Shown in pieces: positions 13,201 through 25,258 of a DNA stretch of 64,000 nt (position 1 is the stretch's first letter; each line of letters opens with the position of its first letter). Source of the DNA: Pontederia crassipes (taxonomy: Eukaryota; Streptophyta; Magnoliopsida; Commelinales; Pontederiaceae); assembly GCA_030549335.1 (NCBI GenBank), contig CM060194.1, forward strand, positions 38,333,171 through 38,397,170. Reading direction: 5' to 3'. The translations under genes and the position numbers were made by a program. The notes under the pieces are model-generated. The model saw only the letters and a program-made list of their open reading frames with translations. It made no database searches and was not told the origin of the DNA.

Positions 13201-15050
13201 GTTCCCATAACGCAAGTTTAATTGTTCATCTCCGTGCATTTAATGTGTCACATGTCAACATTTGCTGATTATTCTTTCTTCGCTTCCCTTCTACAAGGGT
13301 GAGCAGTTGCCACCCTTCACCTTTTCTTTTTGTTCAAGTCCTAGTAAATTGAATACTCCTAGTTTTCATGCTCTTGCTTAAAGAAGAAACGAAGGCATCT
13401 TTAACATGTAAACAATGATGACAATTGCATTTAAAGCGTCGTTCAATAGACCCTAGATGCTAGAGAAATAACAATTAAACAAAGGAGAAGAAAAAACAGA
13501 CATCTTTCCCTTCCATGGAGAAAAATGAAAAAAACAAGGCTACAACTCAAATGTTAGATAGCTTGCCATAAAGATTCGTTTAGGCTAAAGTAAGAGACTT
13601 CTAGACGGAAGCGCATGCAATTGCCAGCATGACGAGTTCAGTCTTGAAAAGGTTCATGTCAGGTGAGAATTAGCACAGTCCTATTACTTTATAATTGTTA
13701 TTACAAGGGGATGTTATGTGCATCAAACATAGACAAACCTTATTTTTCTTTACCGAGAGTTAAATACATAGTGATATATCAAATATCATCAATAAATTTT
13801 TAATGCGACAATTAAAATGATATGAAACGTGTCCCTTGTAATAATTCGATATGGCCCTTGATTTTATTCATTTATATTGTATTAATATGGCCCTTGTATA
13901 ACACCAGTGAAACTATCAAAACTTTATCCCCATTATTTATCGTTTTGTGTTATCATCTGTGTTCCACCTCGTAATGAGATATTAACAAAAAAGTGGTTCC
14001 ATCAGTTCATGGTCGCAGTGACCTTATTAAGTTCACATCAGATTGTATCATTTTCGAGAATGTGGTTCAGACATATGTTGGGAACTTACTTTAAAACATG
14101 CAGATATCTTGCAAGCATGATGGTTCAAGTCAAAACTTTGAAACAAAGGCATCTTCAGTCCAACAAGTAGCTATGGTGGACTCAACAATCTTTAGGTCAG
14201 GCTCAAAATATCATTTTCGCAAGGCATGAACTCCATCTGGCCATCTAACCTCTCTTTCAGTATTTGCCTACATACATGCACAAGTAACAACACTGAATAT
14301 GAGATAGTAAACAAAATGTGAAGATCAATTCAACACTACCTTCAACATCCAACATAAATTTGGTACCAAAGGCTTGACTGAAACGCAAATAGTATACATA
14401 CATTAAATGAGCAAGTTCATGATTAACTGATTGAAGGATGAAGACAAAAACATAAGGTTTTTTTTTTCCTTAGCATCATGGTTGGAAAAGCATAAAAAAC
14501 ACGATAAACTGCACTGAAAATAGTCGGGATAACAAAATCAAAGAGGAAACATAGATAAAAAGAACTTTTGGCATCCCACCAAAAAAGTTGTGATACCCCG
14601 GCAATCCCCAGTGAGTTGACAGCCCCAATCTGGCGGCTCTTCCTACCCTGACTCAATCTGAGTTCCCCTCATTTTTTTTCGGTCCGAATCATGGAATTGC
14701 TAATGTTCAGGATTATTAGAATCAGATTACTCTTAGCGGACTAATCTAATATTTAGGTGGGGAAAACCGAAAAAAACCCTGAACAAGTTGGGGACTTCAT
14801 AAATTCCCTCATTAACTCAACCTTTCACTCCAAACACTATCATACAACTAAAGAAAATGTAACAATTATTGTAGCACAATGTTGTTAAAGGAAAAAAAAA
14901 TCTTGTAAAGGCAAGAATATCCTTACTTTACTTAGATTGGTGATTAAGTGATTCTTTCACTCAACTCCTATGCATGGTGCCAACCATCAATGCCAAAAGG
15001 CCCAAAACACTACATAACCAAGTGTAACTAGCAAGCTGCAAAGCATCTGA
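10272..15050. other. Intergenic DNA upstream of the LBD gene
   Basis: No gene supported. There is a small (TAATG) microsatellite at 11451-11473. The short open frames lack domains. The part nearest 10272 probably contains LBD12-like promoter sequence, but no specific operator could be recognised. Confidence 0.5.
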
Positions 15051-15056
15051 TAAACG

Positions 15057-15253
15057 TACAACAACAACAACAACAACAAAGCCTTATCCCACTAGGTGGG
15101 GTCGGCTACATGGATCATACGACGTCATTCCGCTCTATTAGTAACCATTCGTTGATCCATATTCATAAGATTCGACAGGATTTTACGCTGGCTGTCGGGG
15201 CCTAACACAACCCTCCTCCTTTATCCGGGCTTGGGACCGGCTATAAAATATAG
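15057..15253 (-). mobile_element. Au-like SINE, copy 1
   Basis: Read on the minus strand, it runs from a GGTCCCAAGCCCGGATAAAG start region to CCGACCCCACCTAGTGGG and ends in a (TTG)n tail, seen on the plus strand as (ACA)n at 15057-15079. A (TTG)n tail after a GACCCCAC stretch marks plant Au SINEs and the RTE LINEs that share their 3' end. The second copy at 15935-16110 begins at the same 5' point, favouring a full SINE over a truncated LINE. No clear target duplication. Confidence 0.7.
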
Positions 15254-15934
15254 AAGTATAAATATATATACACATTATGTACATATTTCGAGAGCAACAA
15301 AGCAGATGATATTCTCATTATATAACAAATTACACATACCAAAAGATGGCAGTGGCATAAAATAAATAGTTCTAACTTCAGATCATATCTTTGCCGTGTT
15401 TTCTTAGAATACCCAAGGACGCTCCCTTTGGGGTCAATAATCAATAGTGCTACGTCATGCTAATTGCTGGGAAAGGTCAGTTATAACCACTTTTAGGAAA
15501 TGTAATATTTTTTCAAATTACAATATGTGATGACATAAAATGCCATCATATTATGTGACTTTCAAGAGGCAACTTTTTTTAATGGAAGAAAATGGTCCAA
15601 CTTTTTTAAAACAACCTTGTGAAAAAAGTGGAAGTATTCCTTTTGACTCTGCACTAAGATCTGAAGTTATTTTCCTGGAGGTAAAAATGCATTTTAAATT
15701 GTATCCTGAAATGATTAAATCTAGAATTTCGATAGTATGCAGGCTTGAGTTTAGTGTTTAAATTAATTTATTTACCTTGCATGTATTCCACAATTTGGGA
15801 GAAGTCGGAAGAATCCTAAAGTTGTATGTATCAGGAAGAAATCAAAATTGCTTCTATTTGAGAATAATAAATTGTTCAGATTAAAATTTGAAAGGATTGA
15901 TTCTGTTTTTTTTTTTTTCATGACAATGAACTCA

Positions 15935-16110
15935 CACACACACTTACAAAGCCTTATCTCACTAGGTGGGGTCGGCTACATGGATCATATGACGTCAATT
16001 CGTTGATCCATGTTCATGAGATTCGACAGGGTTTTACGCTGGCTGTCGGGGCCTAACACAACCCTCCTCCTTTATCCGGGCTTGGGACCGGCTATAAAAC
16101 ATAGGCGGAG
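15935..16110 (-). mobile_element. Au-like SINE, copy 2, with 18-bp target duplication
   Basis: This is the same family as 15057-15253 but lacks a short central segment. It is flanked by exact 18-bp direct repeats, TTCATGACAATGAACTCA, at 15917-15934 and 16111-16128, which fixes both ends. Perfect duplications and a simple tail point to a fairly recent LINE-mediated insertion. Confidence 0.85.
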
Positions 16111-16128
16111 TTCATGACAATGAACTCA

Positions 16129-17493
16129 ATCATAAAAAAAATGGGGGGTTCTATTTTGTGAGGATTTTTCACGTTATCAATATAAGTTCAATCATTCAAT
16201 AATGGGGTGTCATAAGGTATATTCTGACTTTATCATTATCATTGTAATCTCTAATTTCTGAGTTCTTTGATCAATTTTGTTTCTTTTTTATATCTTACTT
16301 CTCAAGTACAAAGCAAGATTAATAGTAGATATTAACTTAGTCTTCATGGAATCGACAATTGTACTTTTACATTTTATTACTTGTGCAACTTGTTATCAAC
16401 ATTTACCGCATAATGGCCATCCTGAAGACTTTAATAAGGATACTTCTCATTTGTTCGGGTATATTGTGGCCTAAAGGATGTAGTTGGCAAGTAGATGTCC
16501 TTGGTTAAACTTTTCAGATTTTCAGGGTAGGAGGCAACAGGTTGATTCGTTATAGTCTAAGCATTGAAGATGGATAGTGCTCTAGCGTCAGCCATATGAA
16601 CATAAAGGAATGCATATTTGTCTAAGGATTGTGACCACTTGGAATGCGTACATCTGTAGGGGGGAGAGATGTTATGCCGAAATATTAAGCATTGTGGTCA
16701 GACATCAGATTGAGAGCAGGGTGTGAGCAGGGGCGTACCCATATATAAGCCAGGAAGCAACCTTTTAAACTATGACAATATATGTTGACATATTAGCTTT
16801 TAAATTAAAATTTAATCTGATCCCCTTAAATATTTATGTTATGACATTAAAACATAAATAATAACTTGTCATATTGATTGACAAAGAGATAAGAAAAACT
16901 AAACAGAATTAGATTAACTCAAATATATAATCACCTACAAATTCATTTTGCTTGAACACCAGAACAAGTGGAATGTGGTAGTTTTCATTGGTTCGAAAAA
17001 ATATTCATGTCATTTATTTTGGTTTTGTCAAACTTTTTTACCTTCTTTAGAATTTGAACTAATAATATCTATTTCATGGTTCTAGAATCTATCACACTAA
17101 AACAAAGATATTGAGAAAGAATTGTGCATGACACCCAAAAAACAACTGTCCATGTATTTGATTCATCTTTCTTGATGTTAGTGGATGGTCTCCATAGTTT
17201 CAAGGAATGAAAGAAGTTATGCATTTTGATGTTTTATGCATTTAGATCAAGGTCATCAAAGGTATCAACAATAGCATACATTGAAAACTCAACTGCAGGA
17301 CTTAGACCACCAGTTGAGTATGGTAAGAAAGAAGTATGGAAATTCAACTAGAAACACAAAACTAAAACATCAAGCAGTAAATCAAACTTTTTTCTCGTTT
17401 TCTATTTCAAAATAATTAAATATTGCATATTATTCTGACGAAATGAGTTGGAAACCTTACCTCATACGTCAATCAAGATATACTTTAACATCC
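16129..17493. other. Intergenic, 3' side of the DFO-like gene
   Basis: AT-rich, with no recognised frame or element ends. The part nearest 17493 should hold the 3' untranslated region of the minus-strand gene; an AATAAT word lies near 17430 on that strand. Confidence 0.45.
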
Positions 17494-20333
17494 TCATGTC
17501 AAACATCGACTTTTATGCAATTTTTGCATGTTCCTCTTCTTAATCCCATATCTGAAGAATGAACTTGCAATCATGTTTGAGTTAACTGAGCTTGAACTCT
17601 GCTCTTGATTTTCTTGTATTTTTTTTCTTTTCAAATATTTAGCTGACTGTGTCTGAACTGGTTAGAGAAATACACATATTAAATCATAAATAAAATGTGT
17701 TCAATGAGCAAAAAGAAATTTCTACCTGCATAAACAAAAACAACAGAACCTATTTTCAAAGTAATGTCCTAGATTTCACAGCATGATTATGGAAATTTGG
17801 CATACTCCAAACAAATTTAGGGTCCAGCTAACAGTTCAGTCATGAATGCATGAGGGTGAAACCAATCATGTCAAGGGGTTCCAAACAACCTAAATGATGC
17901 AGATATTGAATAGCTATGCCAGGGATATTAATGTCTTTTCATGCACATTCCACTAATAGTATGTGCATAAACCACTTTTACAAGGACAAAAGGACACACC
18001 AGAATTTGATGCAACTAGTGCTGTTGCCATTTCTTTTAACCTCTTAATGTCATCGATAATATGTTCCTTCACACATGCAACAACTGGTTCTGGTTCTTCT
18101 TTTTGATCAGACTGAAAACACAAAAGTGCACTTTCAAAGCCCTGCATTAAATAAGCAAGATCCCAAAGTTCAAATTAACAAGAATAAGAATGTAAAGCTC
18201 ATTCCATTTTGAAAAATAATGTGAAACCAAATATAAGAATGACAAATTGAACTCCATTAACAAAAAAAGTTGGTGTACTATCAAAGTGTGAAACATTCGC
18301 AACAGACAATAATAACGTTTAACATGTGAATTACATAAGCATGTGTGATTCCTTGATGACATATATGCTCATCGAAAGTTGAACCAATTCCACAGTGAGT
18401 ATTATAATCTTACACAAGTGACTTCTAAGTTCCAGCAAGGCATAAACAATTTAAAATTATTAAATTGATCATAAACATCATGCCATGGACAATGAGAGCT
18501 CTCTCAAAAATAAAAATGGTTAATGATAGCCCATCAATCATTTCATGATTGACAACCCAGCTTGTTTACGACAATGACACAACCATATGAATTCTGCATG
18601 AAGATGAACCAATCTAAAGGTACCAGTAGTTATGATATGAAAACTGATTGATAGAATGCCTAAAAGATAATGTCTTTCCAACCAATAGTGAGGCATACAC
18701 GTTTCTGCCAACAGATAGAGGTTCTAACCATCTTTACTTTTTTGGCACATTTCTTCTACGCTGAACAGTTTACTTTGTCATGCAACACTTTAGTAGCATG
18801 CTATATCATAGAGGTAGTTCACCAGTTCCAATATGTACAACAGACGTTTTAAATTCATTAGTTAAATCAGAATATCTAAAGCATAGGAATTGGTTTTGTT
18901 TAATTCCATTGCCCAGATGAAACCAAGGTTGATGTACTGATTTGCTTATAACATATATCAGCATCACTTCTCAAATGTATCACATCACACATCCGTGGGC
19001 ATGATCATGGATCAAATGTATTGAAGTTTAACTTGTCTGATGCTTAACCCCATTAAAAATTTGCCAAAAACAGTTATCATAAGTCACAAGTCTGAAGTTG
19101 ATAACAATCTAGGTGGAAGTTTGTGTACATGCTTGGGTTAAGCTTTTCATCATAAGCACCCTTTTAAAAGGTGCAGTAACACCAAAGTATCAAGATCAGA
19201 AGGTAATAGTTCCACTCGTAAAAGGTTTTTGGCACATCAATTTCTTCAGATAACTGTTTTTGTGATATCATTGATCTCTTTTAAACCTGGATAAACTATA
19301 GTCATGGTCATAAAAACGACCACGCGGAGTAGTAGTTCCACTACTGAAGACATTTTCACAACTTCGCAGTCTTCCACAGAGTCCATATTCATTGATTATC
19401 TAATGATCCAACAATAACTTGGGTTACACTGTTGGGAGACTGACATTTTTCAACGTAACAGAACGACTTCCAATTTGTCCAATGGATCATACCTTGTGTT
19501 CAATTTTTTTTTTTTTCATTAGAAGTAATGAACAAGGATTAGAAATGAAGATTTGAGCTTAGTAGGACAACACTACAACGAAAATTCAAAAGTTAGGCCA
19601 CAACATTTGTTGTTCTATAAACAAAAGAACATTATATGAAGGAATATAACAAAATAAAAGAAAGAATACATGAACTTCACTAGCATTTACCTTCACGGCG
19701 TTAGCGTAAAAACCATTCTCAAGGGAGTCTTTAGCAAGACAAAACCATTCTTCATAGGATACTCGCAAGCTACAACTTCTGCGGCATATCATCTCCCGTA
19801 GGACCAGTGCTTCATGCCTCAATGCTAAGCAACTCTAAGATGGCATGTTTTCACGTAGTGTAAATACTACTTTAGCAAATCAGAAATTTTAGTACATCGC
19901 CGCATTAGAAAAAAAAAAGGAGAAACCAAGAAAGAGGCAACAGATTTCACCTCAACATCCCCGACGAGAGCAAAGGACTTGACAAAGAAATCGGCGACGC
20001 AGAGCTTCCAATCCACGTCTTTCTCCGAAATTTCTCCGATGACGGCCATGGCTTCGGATCGCAATAGCTCGCGCAATGCTGACTTTATGTCCACGAGGGA
20101 TCGGACATCTCGGGCGACCACAATCGACTCCAATATTCGGAGGGTTTCAGCCCCGAATCTGGCGAAAAAGTCGGCAAATTTGGAACACAAAACGAGCAAA
20201 AACCAAAGGCAGTCGAATCGGAGAAGAGACGATCGATAAGAAGAGGGGGATATGGAACAATTAGGGCACGATACCTTCGGTTCTCGAGGCGGGAGCGGAT
20301 GAGGGAGATGCTCTCCGATATCGCGTCCGCCAT
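17494..20333 (-). CDS. DFO: DOUBLE-STRAND BREAK FORMATION (DFO)-like meiotic protein, five exons
   Basis: Likely the plant-specific factor needed to form meiotic DNA double-strand breaks, hence meiotic recombination, in nuclei of meiocytes. Exons: 20333-20275, 20158-19951, 19834-19691, 18141-18000 and 17657-17494. All four introns are GT-AG, phases agree throughout, and the product is 238 aa. Exon 2 reads TLRILESIVVARDVRSLVD, exon 3 contains SYEEWFCLAKDSLENGFYAN, and exon 5 starts VQTQSAKYLKRK and ends in a basic tail (FFRYGIKKRNMQKLHKSR). These blocks, in this order, match my memory of Arabidopsis DFO; that is recall, not a search. The protein is mostly helical with no catalytic motif, so the function rests on family identity. 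Intron 3 is long (1549 bp) and AT-rich. The start is the only in-frame ATG next to a good donor. The gene model is strong, the name moderate. Confidence 0.75.
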
Positions 20334-20640
20334 TTTTTTAAAATGGACAACTCGAGCGCAATGGCGGTTGGTTTTGAGGAGGGGAAGGATTTAAAGCCTT
20401 TTTTTTAAAATCGTATTTCAAGACGATTGTTTTTCCTAATATATCTATTATCGTTTTAATACGATCTTTTGGACTATTTCACCTCTCATGTATGCACATT
20501 TCCTTCTCACTATATTTATTTTTTTCACATTGTTTGTGTATATTTACCAGCTAATTTAATATTTCTTTATAATAACAGTTTTCTCAAATTCTTGATAAGA
20601 AAAAGAAACAAAATAAAAGAAAAGTGAATGTTCCAAGCAG
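20334..20640. other. 5' flank of the DFO-like gene
   Basis: Short upstream region with a TTTAAAT word about 60 bp before the start codon on the minus strand, a weak TATA candidate. Beyond it is AT-rich DNA running into repeat copy B. Confidence 0.35.
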
Positions 20641-20865
20641 GGACGGACCAGAAATTTTTCAGGGGGGCCAAACTAATATTATAATAATAAAATATTAAAT
20701 TTAATTTAATAAACTTTAACTTAATTTAAGAAGCTCGACTATTAAAATTTTAAGCATCGCGCGCACATATATATATATATATATATATATATTCTAAACT
20801 AATTCATTTTACTCTAATTTAGGGGAGGGGGATACAAATTATTTTAAAGATAAGAAAATAATGTC
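20641..20865. repeat. AT-rich dispersed repeat, copy B
   Basis: Related to 1-228. It starts GGGACGGACCAGAAATTTTT, then has a G run, AATATTATAATAATAAAATA, an (AT)n microsatellite at about 20769-20792, and ACTCTAATTTAGGGGAGGGG. The family is not recognised. Confidence 0.55.
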
Positions 20866-21009
20866 AAATTAGACCTCAAAAAATAGAACGAATGAACTAG
20901 ATAACTAGTGAGAATAGTGTTTTCTGGATAATATAGTTATTTTAATTTTTATATTTGTCTTAAAATTTATATTTAAGGATACTACCGAACACAATTTAGT
21001 TACTTAATC

Positions 21010-22393
21010 ATGCGGAGTGTTTTTTCAATCAAAAATAGGTAGATTATATATAAAGAAAAATAAGTATATTGCATGCTTTTTTTAAAACAAAATTATATGG
21101 TTGCATTAAGTAGTAAAGTTCAAGTACAAGTTATTGCGAAAATCCGGAGGTGGAGAATCCTCCCAAAAAAGATCGGTATCTGATCAACGACTAAAAGATG
21201 CCGACAAGTCGACCTCACAATAACATTTCTATTGACATGTTTACACGCAAAATTAGATAACATGGTATAGCGGCTCAGAAATCATTAATGTCGTCCTAAT
21301 GCACCATGGGCAGGGGGAGTCTATTGATTATTGCCACCGCGCACATAGAATTCGTCTTCAAAATGAGGTGCTCAATTCTAATTCGAAAATAATGCAGAAT
21401 GCCCTGGAGGATGGCCCAAACCTCAGCTTCCAAAGTCTCATTTTAAAGCCCTTGCACACTAAAAAGAAGAGTTAGAAGAATGCACGATATAACCTGCCCT
21501 CACCCCCCCCCCCCCCACCCCACCCATCCCTTCTCGAAGCCCTGACGAATGAATCATCCGAGTTCAATTTGAATCAGGATTGGGGAGGAGGCTCCAAAGT
21601 AACTACAGTTGGATTAGATTGAGGACGTCCCTTAGTGTTCTGGATAAGAATCAACTCATGGTAGTAAGCCAAACACTTGCGACTAGACCCTAGTTGTGAT
21701 TGTCTGAGTAGGTCGAAAATGAGCATCATTTCTCCACTTCCAAATCCCCCCAAGGTTAAAGCAAAAAAGGTTTGAAACTAAGCACGAGAAGGAGCGTAAA
21801 TGATTTGGTGACCCTCACGAATTCGGTTACCAGATGCCCACGAATCCATGAAACAAAATGAGAAATCGGTTTGGGACTGAAACAAATTCCAAACAGCTCG
21901 AGTAGATATACATTCAAAAAATAAATGAGTATTAGTTTCCATGGAGCTGCCACAAAGAACACAAAAGGGGACTAAGTCGGAATTGAACTTAGAAAGCATA
22001 TGAGTAGTAGGAAGGCGATTATGTGCCAATTTTCACAAAAACACTTGAATCTGGGGAGGGACTTGATGCTCCAAATTTCCTTCCAACCAGACCATTCAGC
22101 AAACCTAGGTGGCACAAGAGGCTTATTAATGTAGTTATACACTTTGCAGTTGGATACTTGAAAAGCCTGGGTCCAGGTCCAGTTATCCTCATAGGGAGAA
22201 GCAGGCAATCTAATCGAAAGAATTAAATTAAAGAGGAGTTCACATTCACATAAGTAGGCAAAAAACACAGAGGCACATTGAACAGCCAATGATCACTAAA
22301 AGCATGGGTAGAAAAATCATTACCAATCAGCTTTTGAAAATCCAACTTAATGTTATCAAGAACTTGTAAAAAAAGCAACCGACTCCTTGTCAG
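21010..22393 (-). mobile_element. Degenerate non-LTR (LINE) 3' remnant
   Basis: On the minus strand, 22290-21778 encodes the zinc-binding region found after plant LINE reverse transcriptases: AHNRLPTTHMLSKF followed by CVLCGSSMETNTHLFFEC (Cys-Cys-His-Cys) and RAVWNLF. Further 3', near 21590-21540, a FKLNSDDSF stretch resembles the start of the RNase H domain that follows in such LINEs. The frame is broken and the 5' portion (endonuclease, RT core) is missing, as in a 5'-truncated insertion. The 15-bp word TTTAGTTACTTAATC occurs at both edges (20995-21009 and 22394-22408), a plausible target duplication. A C run lies at 21503-21516. Confidence 0.7.
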
Positions 22394-22814
22394 TTTAGTT
22401 ACTTAATCGTGTGTAGTATTCGCGATAGATAAATTCAGATAGTACTTGGTATGATCAAAAGTTTTTCTATACACAGATCATCAAGTAATTCAACACTTGC
22501 TTTCTAAGAAAGATGCTAAGCCTAGACTTACAAGATGAATCTTTCTACTCCAAGAATTTGACTTGAAAATTAAAGATAAGAAAGGAGCATAGAATCAGGT
22601 TGCAGATCATCTCTCTCATCTTCAGCTATCGAAGAAAGGAAGTCATCCTATGTGTTCCAAAAGAAGAACAAAATACTATACTTGAAGAGTGTCATTCATC
22701 GCTCTATGGTGAACATGGAGGGCACCGAAAGACTGCTTCAAAGGTGCTTTAAGCCGATTTTTATTGGCCAACTTTATTTAATGATGCTTCCACTTTGTCA
22801 AGTTTTGTTACAAT

Positions 22815-23420
22815 CAAGATAGTCAAGATCAGAATCTTACATAAGATCAAAAAGGGTCCGTGAGATCGAAGATCCTGAGATCGGATCGAGGATCGTAAGA
22901 TCATACCTATATATTAAAATATTAATTTAATATATAAATTTATATTAAAAATAGCTTTTAATAAATCTATAATTATTTAGATTATAGATAATATTAAGTT
23001 AACTATTATCCCATTAAGATTTCCCTGCACATGTATACATGTATTACTTATCTAATAATAATTTAATATTAATTGACAAAAAAATGATAACAATATGATT
23101 AATATGAAGTAAAATTATATAAAATACATTTTAATATATATTGATATTACATTTATTTTGTTAAAAAATAACTTTAAAATTTTAGTTATAACCAATCATC
23201 AACTTATTCTTAATTTTATTTCTCTAAAAATCATGTTTGTACTTAGTCAAAATTTAAAAAAGTTGCAAAAAAAAGGAACAATATTAGTATAATCGGTAGG
23301 ATCTTACGATCTTACCGATCCTACAAAAATGATCTCAAACATGAGATCGAGATCGTCTACCCCAGGTAGGATCGTAAGACCGTGCGATCTTATGATCAAG
23401 ATCGCAATCTTGACAACTAT
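22815..23420. mobile_element. GATC-rich MULE-like MITE inserted in Gypsy integrase
   Basis: A 606-bp insertion splits the Gypsy integrase sequence at a point where the reading resumes directly at 23421. Its ends are imperfect inverted repeats: AGTCAAGATCAGAATCTTAC at the left and, on the other strand, AGTTGTCAAGATTGCGATCT at the right. Both subterminal zones are dense in GATC/GATCTTAC words around an AT-rich core. The flanks TGTTACAAT (22806-22814) and GTTTACAAT (23421-23429) match at 7 of 9 bases, consistent with the ~9-bp duplication of Mutator-like elements. It is non-coding and non-autonomous. Confidence 0.65.
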
Positions 23421-25033
23421 GTTTACAATTGTCAACGGACTAAAAATATTGGTCCAAAAAATAAAGCTCCTCAGCAACCAGTACTTGAAGTCAAAATTTT
23501 TTATGTATGGGGAATTGATTATATGAGTCATTTTCCCAATTTATTTGGATATAAATTCATCCCTCTAACAGTAGATTATGTTTCAAAATGGATTAAAGCA
23601 ACCCTCATAATTGCAGCAGATTCCAAATCGGTCACTAAGCTTTTCAAAGACATCATGTTTTCTGAGATTCGGAATACTCATATTAATAATTAGTGATGGA
23701 GGCTCTCACTTTATAGAAAGAAGCTATGAGAATCTGCTGATCAAATATGGGGTCAAACACCGGATATCCACTGCATATCACCCGTAAACAAATGGACAAG
23801 TTAAAGTCTCAAATAGAGAAATCAAAATGTTCTTGGAAGAGACGGTTTCAGTAACAAAAAATGATTGGAGCGAGAAAATTAATGAAGCACCATGGGCTTA
23901 TCGCACGACATACAAGACTCCGATTGGCACAACCCCATTTTGGCTAATCTACGAAAAACATTGCCATCTACCGGTAGAGATGGAGTATAAATCATTATGG
24001 GAAATCAAAATACTTAATTTTGACCTATACGCTGCTATAGGAAGAAGATTATTACAGTTAAATTAATTGGATGAGCTTCGGCTGGGTGCATATAACAACT
24101 CTCGCTTATACAAGGAACGTGCGAAGAGATGGCATGACCGTCGAATATTGCATAGGAATTTTAAAAAAGGTGATCAAGTTTTATTATTCCATCTCTCTTA
24201 TGACTCTTTCCAGGTAAGCTTCAAACAAGATGGTCAGGACCATTCATCATTGAAAAAGTTTACTCGCATGGAGCCATTGACATAAAAAATGGCAATTCTG
24301 AAACTTTTAAAGTCAACGATCAGCGACTAAAATTGTATAATCCAGGAGCATAATACCTTAAAGAAGTCCTATATCTACAGCTTGTTCAGTGAGAAAATGG
24401 TCGCTTAATTGAGCCAATGACTTTAAACAAATGTACTACTAGGAGGCAACCCAACTGAATAAACTATCATTCGTCATGTCAACAGAGACACCAATTCAGA
24501 AGTCCCAAACCAACCAAAAAAGTGCATGAAACTAGATTTTGTTAGGAATCCCAACAGAATCCAAGGGTATATCTTCTTAACTGCCCATACAACTACTTAT
24601 AGGTCAACGTTGCTTCGAATTCCTCTCTCCGCACATGAACCGACTCGGATACGATCTCGCCCAAAACCCTCTTTTTCACTAACGTTCTCCCGTTGACAGT
24701 AGAATTCCTCCATCGTCTTCTATAACAAAAATCTTGAAACATGAAGCGTGCTTATTCTACTAAATGGTAAGACATGGAAGGTTCCTTTGACGACGGACAA
24801 CTCTGTATTGGACCTGGCGGGCTTCTAAAGCAACCAAAAGGAGGTATTCGGTCGACATGCGGTGAAGAAAGGCAACACATTGCGAATGGCCTCACAAGGA
24901 GATGGTACTCCACTAGGTTCTTAGATGTTTTTACTCTTGAAGTTCTTGGTTTCCTCAATGATGTTCGATTCTTGCTGAATCGGAGCACATGTGATGCCTT
25001 TCTTCATGAAAAGTTGTGATTTATATGATTACA

Positions 25034-25258
25034 TCACAATAGAGTTCATCGGAACGGTAAAAGGCATGTCTATTGATTGCAATGGTGCATACATCATAAT
25101 AGAATTCATCGGAATGATATTGATTGCAATGGTGCATACATCATAATAGAGTTCATCGGAATGGTAAAAGGCATGTCTATTGATTGCAATGGTGCATATA
25201 TCATAATAGAGTTCATCAGAATGGTAAAAGGCATGTCTATTGACTGCAATGGTGAAAC
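25034..25258 (+). repeat. 62-bp minisatellite in the Gypsy second ORF
   Basis: About four tandem copies of a ~62-bp unit containing ATAGAGTTCATCGGAATGGT and CATGTCTATTGATTGCAATG; one internal copy is shorter. It is in frame locally, producing repeated EFIGMVKGMSIDCNGAYIII-type peptide. Generated by local slippage or unequal exchange within the relic. Confidence 0.85.

Noticed and set aside
16730-17100. Possible transposon end at AGGGGCGTACCCATATATAA
   Set aside because: Only one end-like word is seen, with no inverted partner or target duplication.
25034-25258. CRISPR-like regular repeats
   Set aside because: Contiguous minisatellite units without unique spacers, in a eukaryotic retroelement relic.
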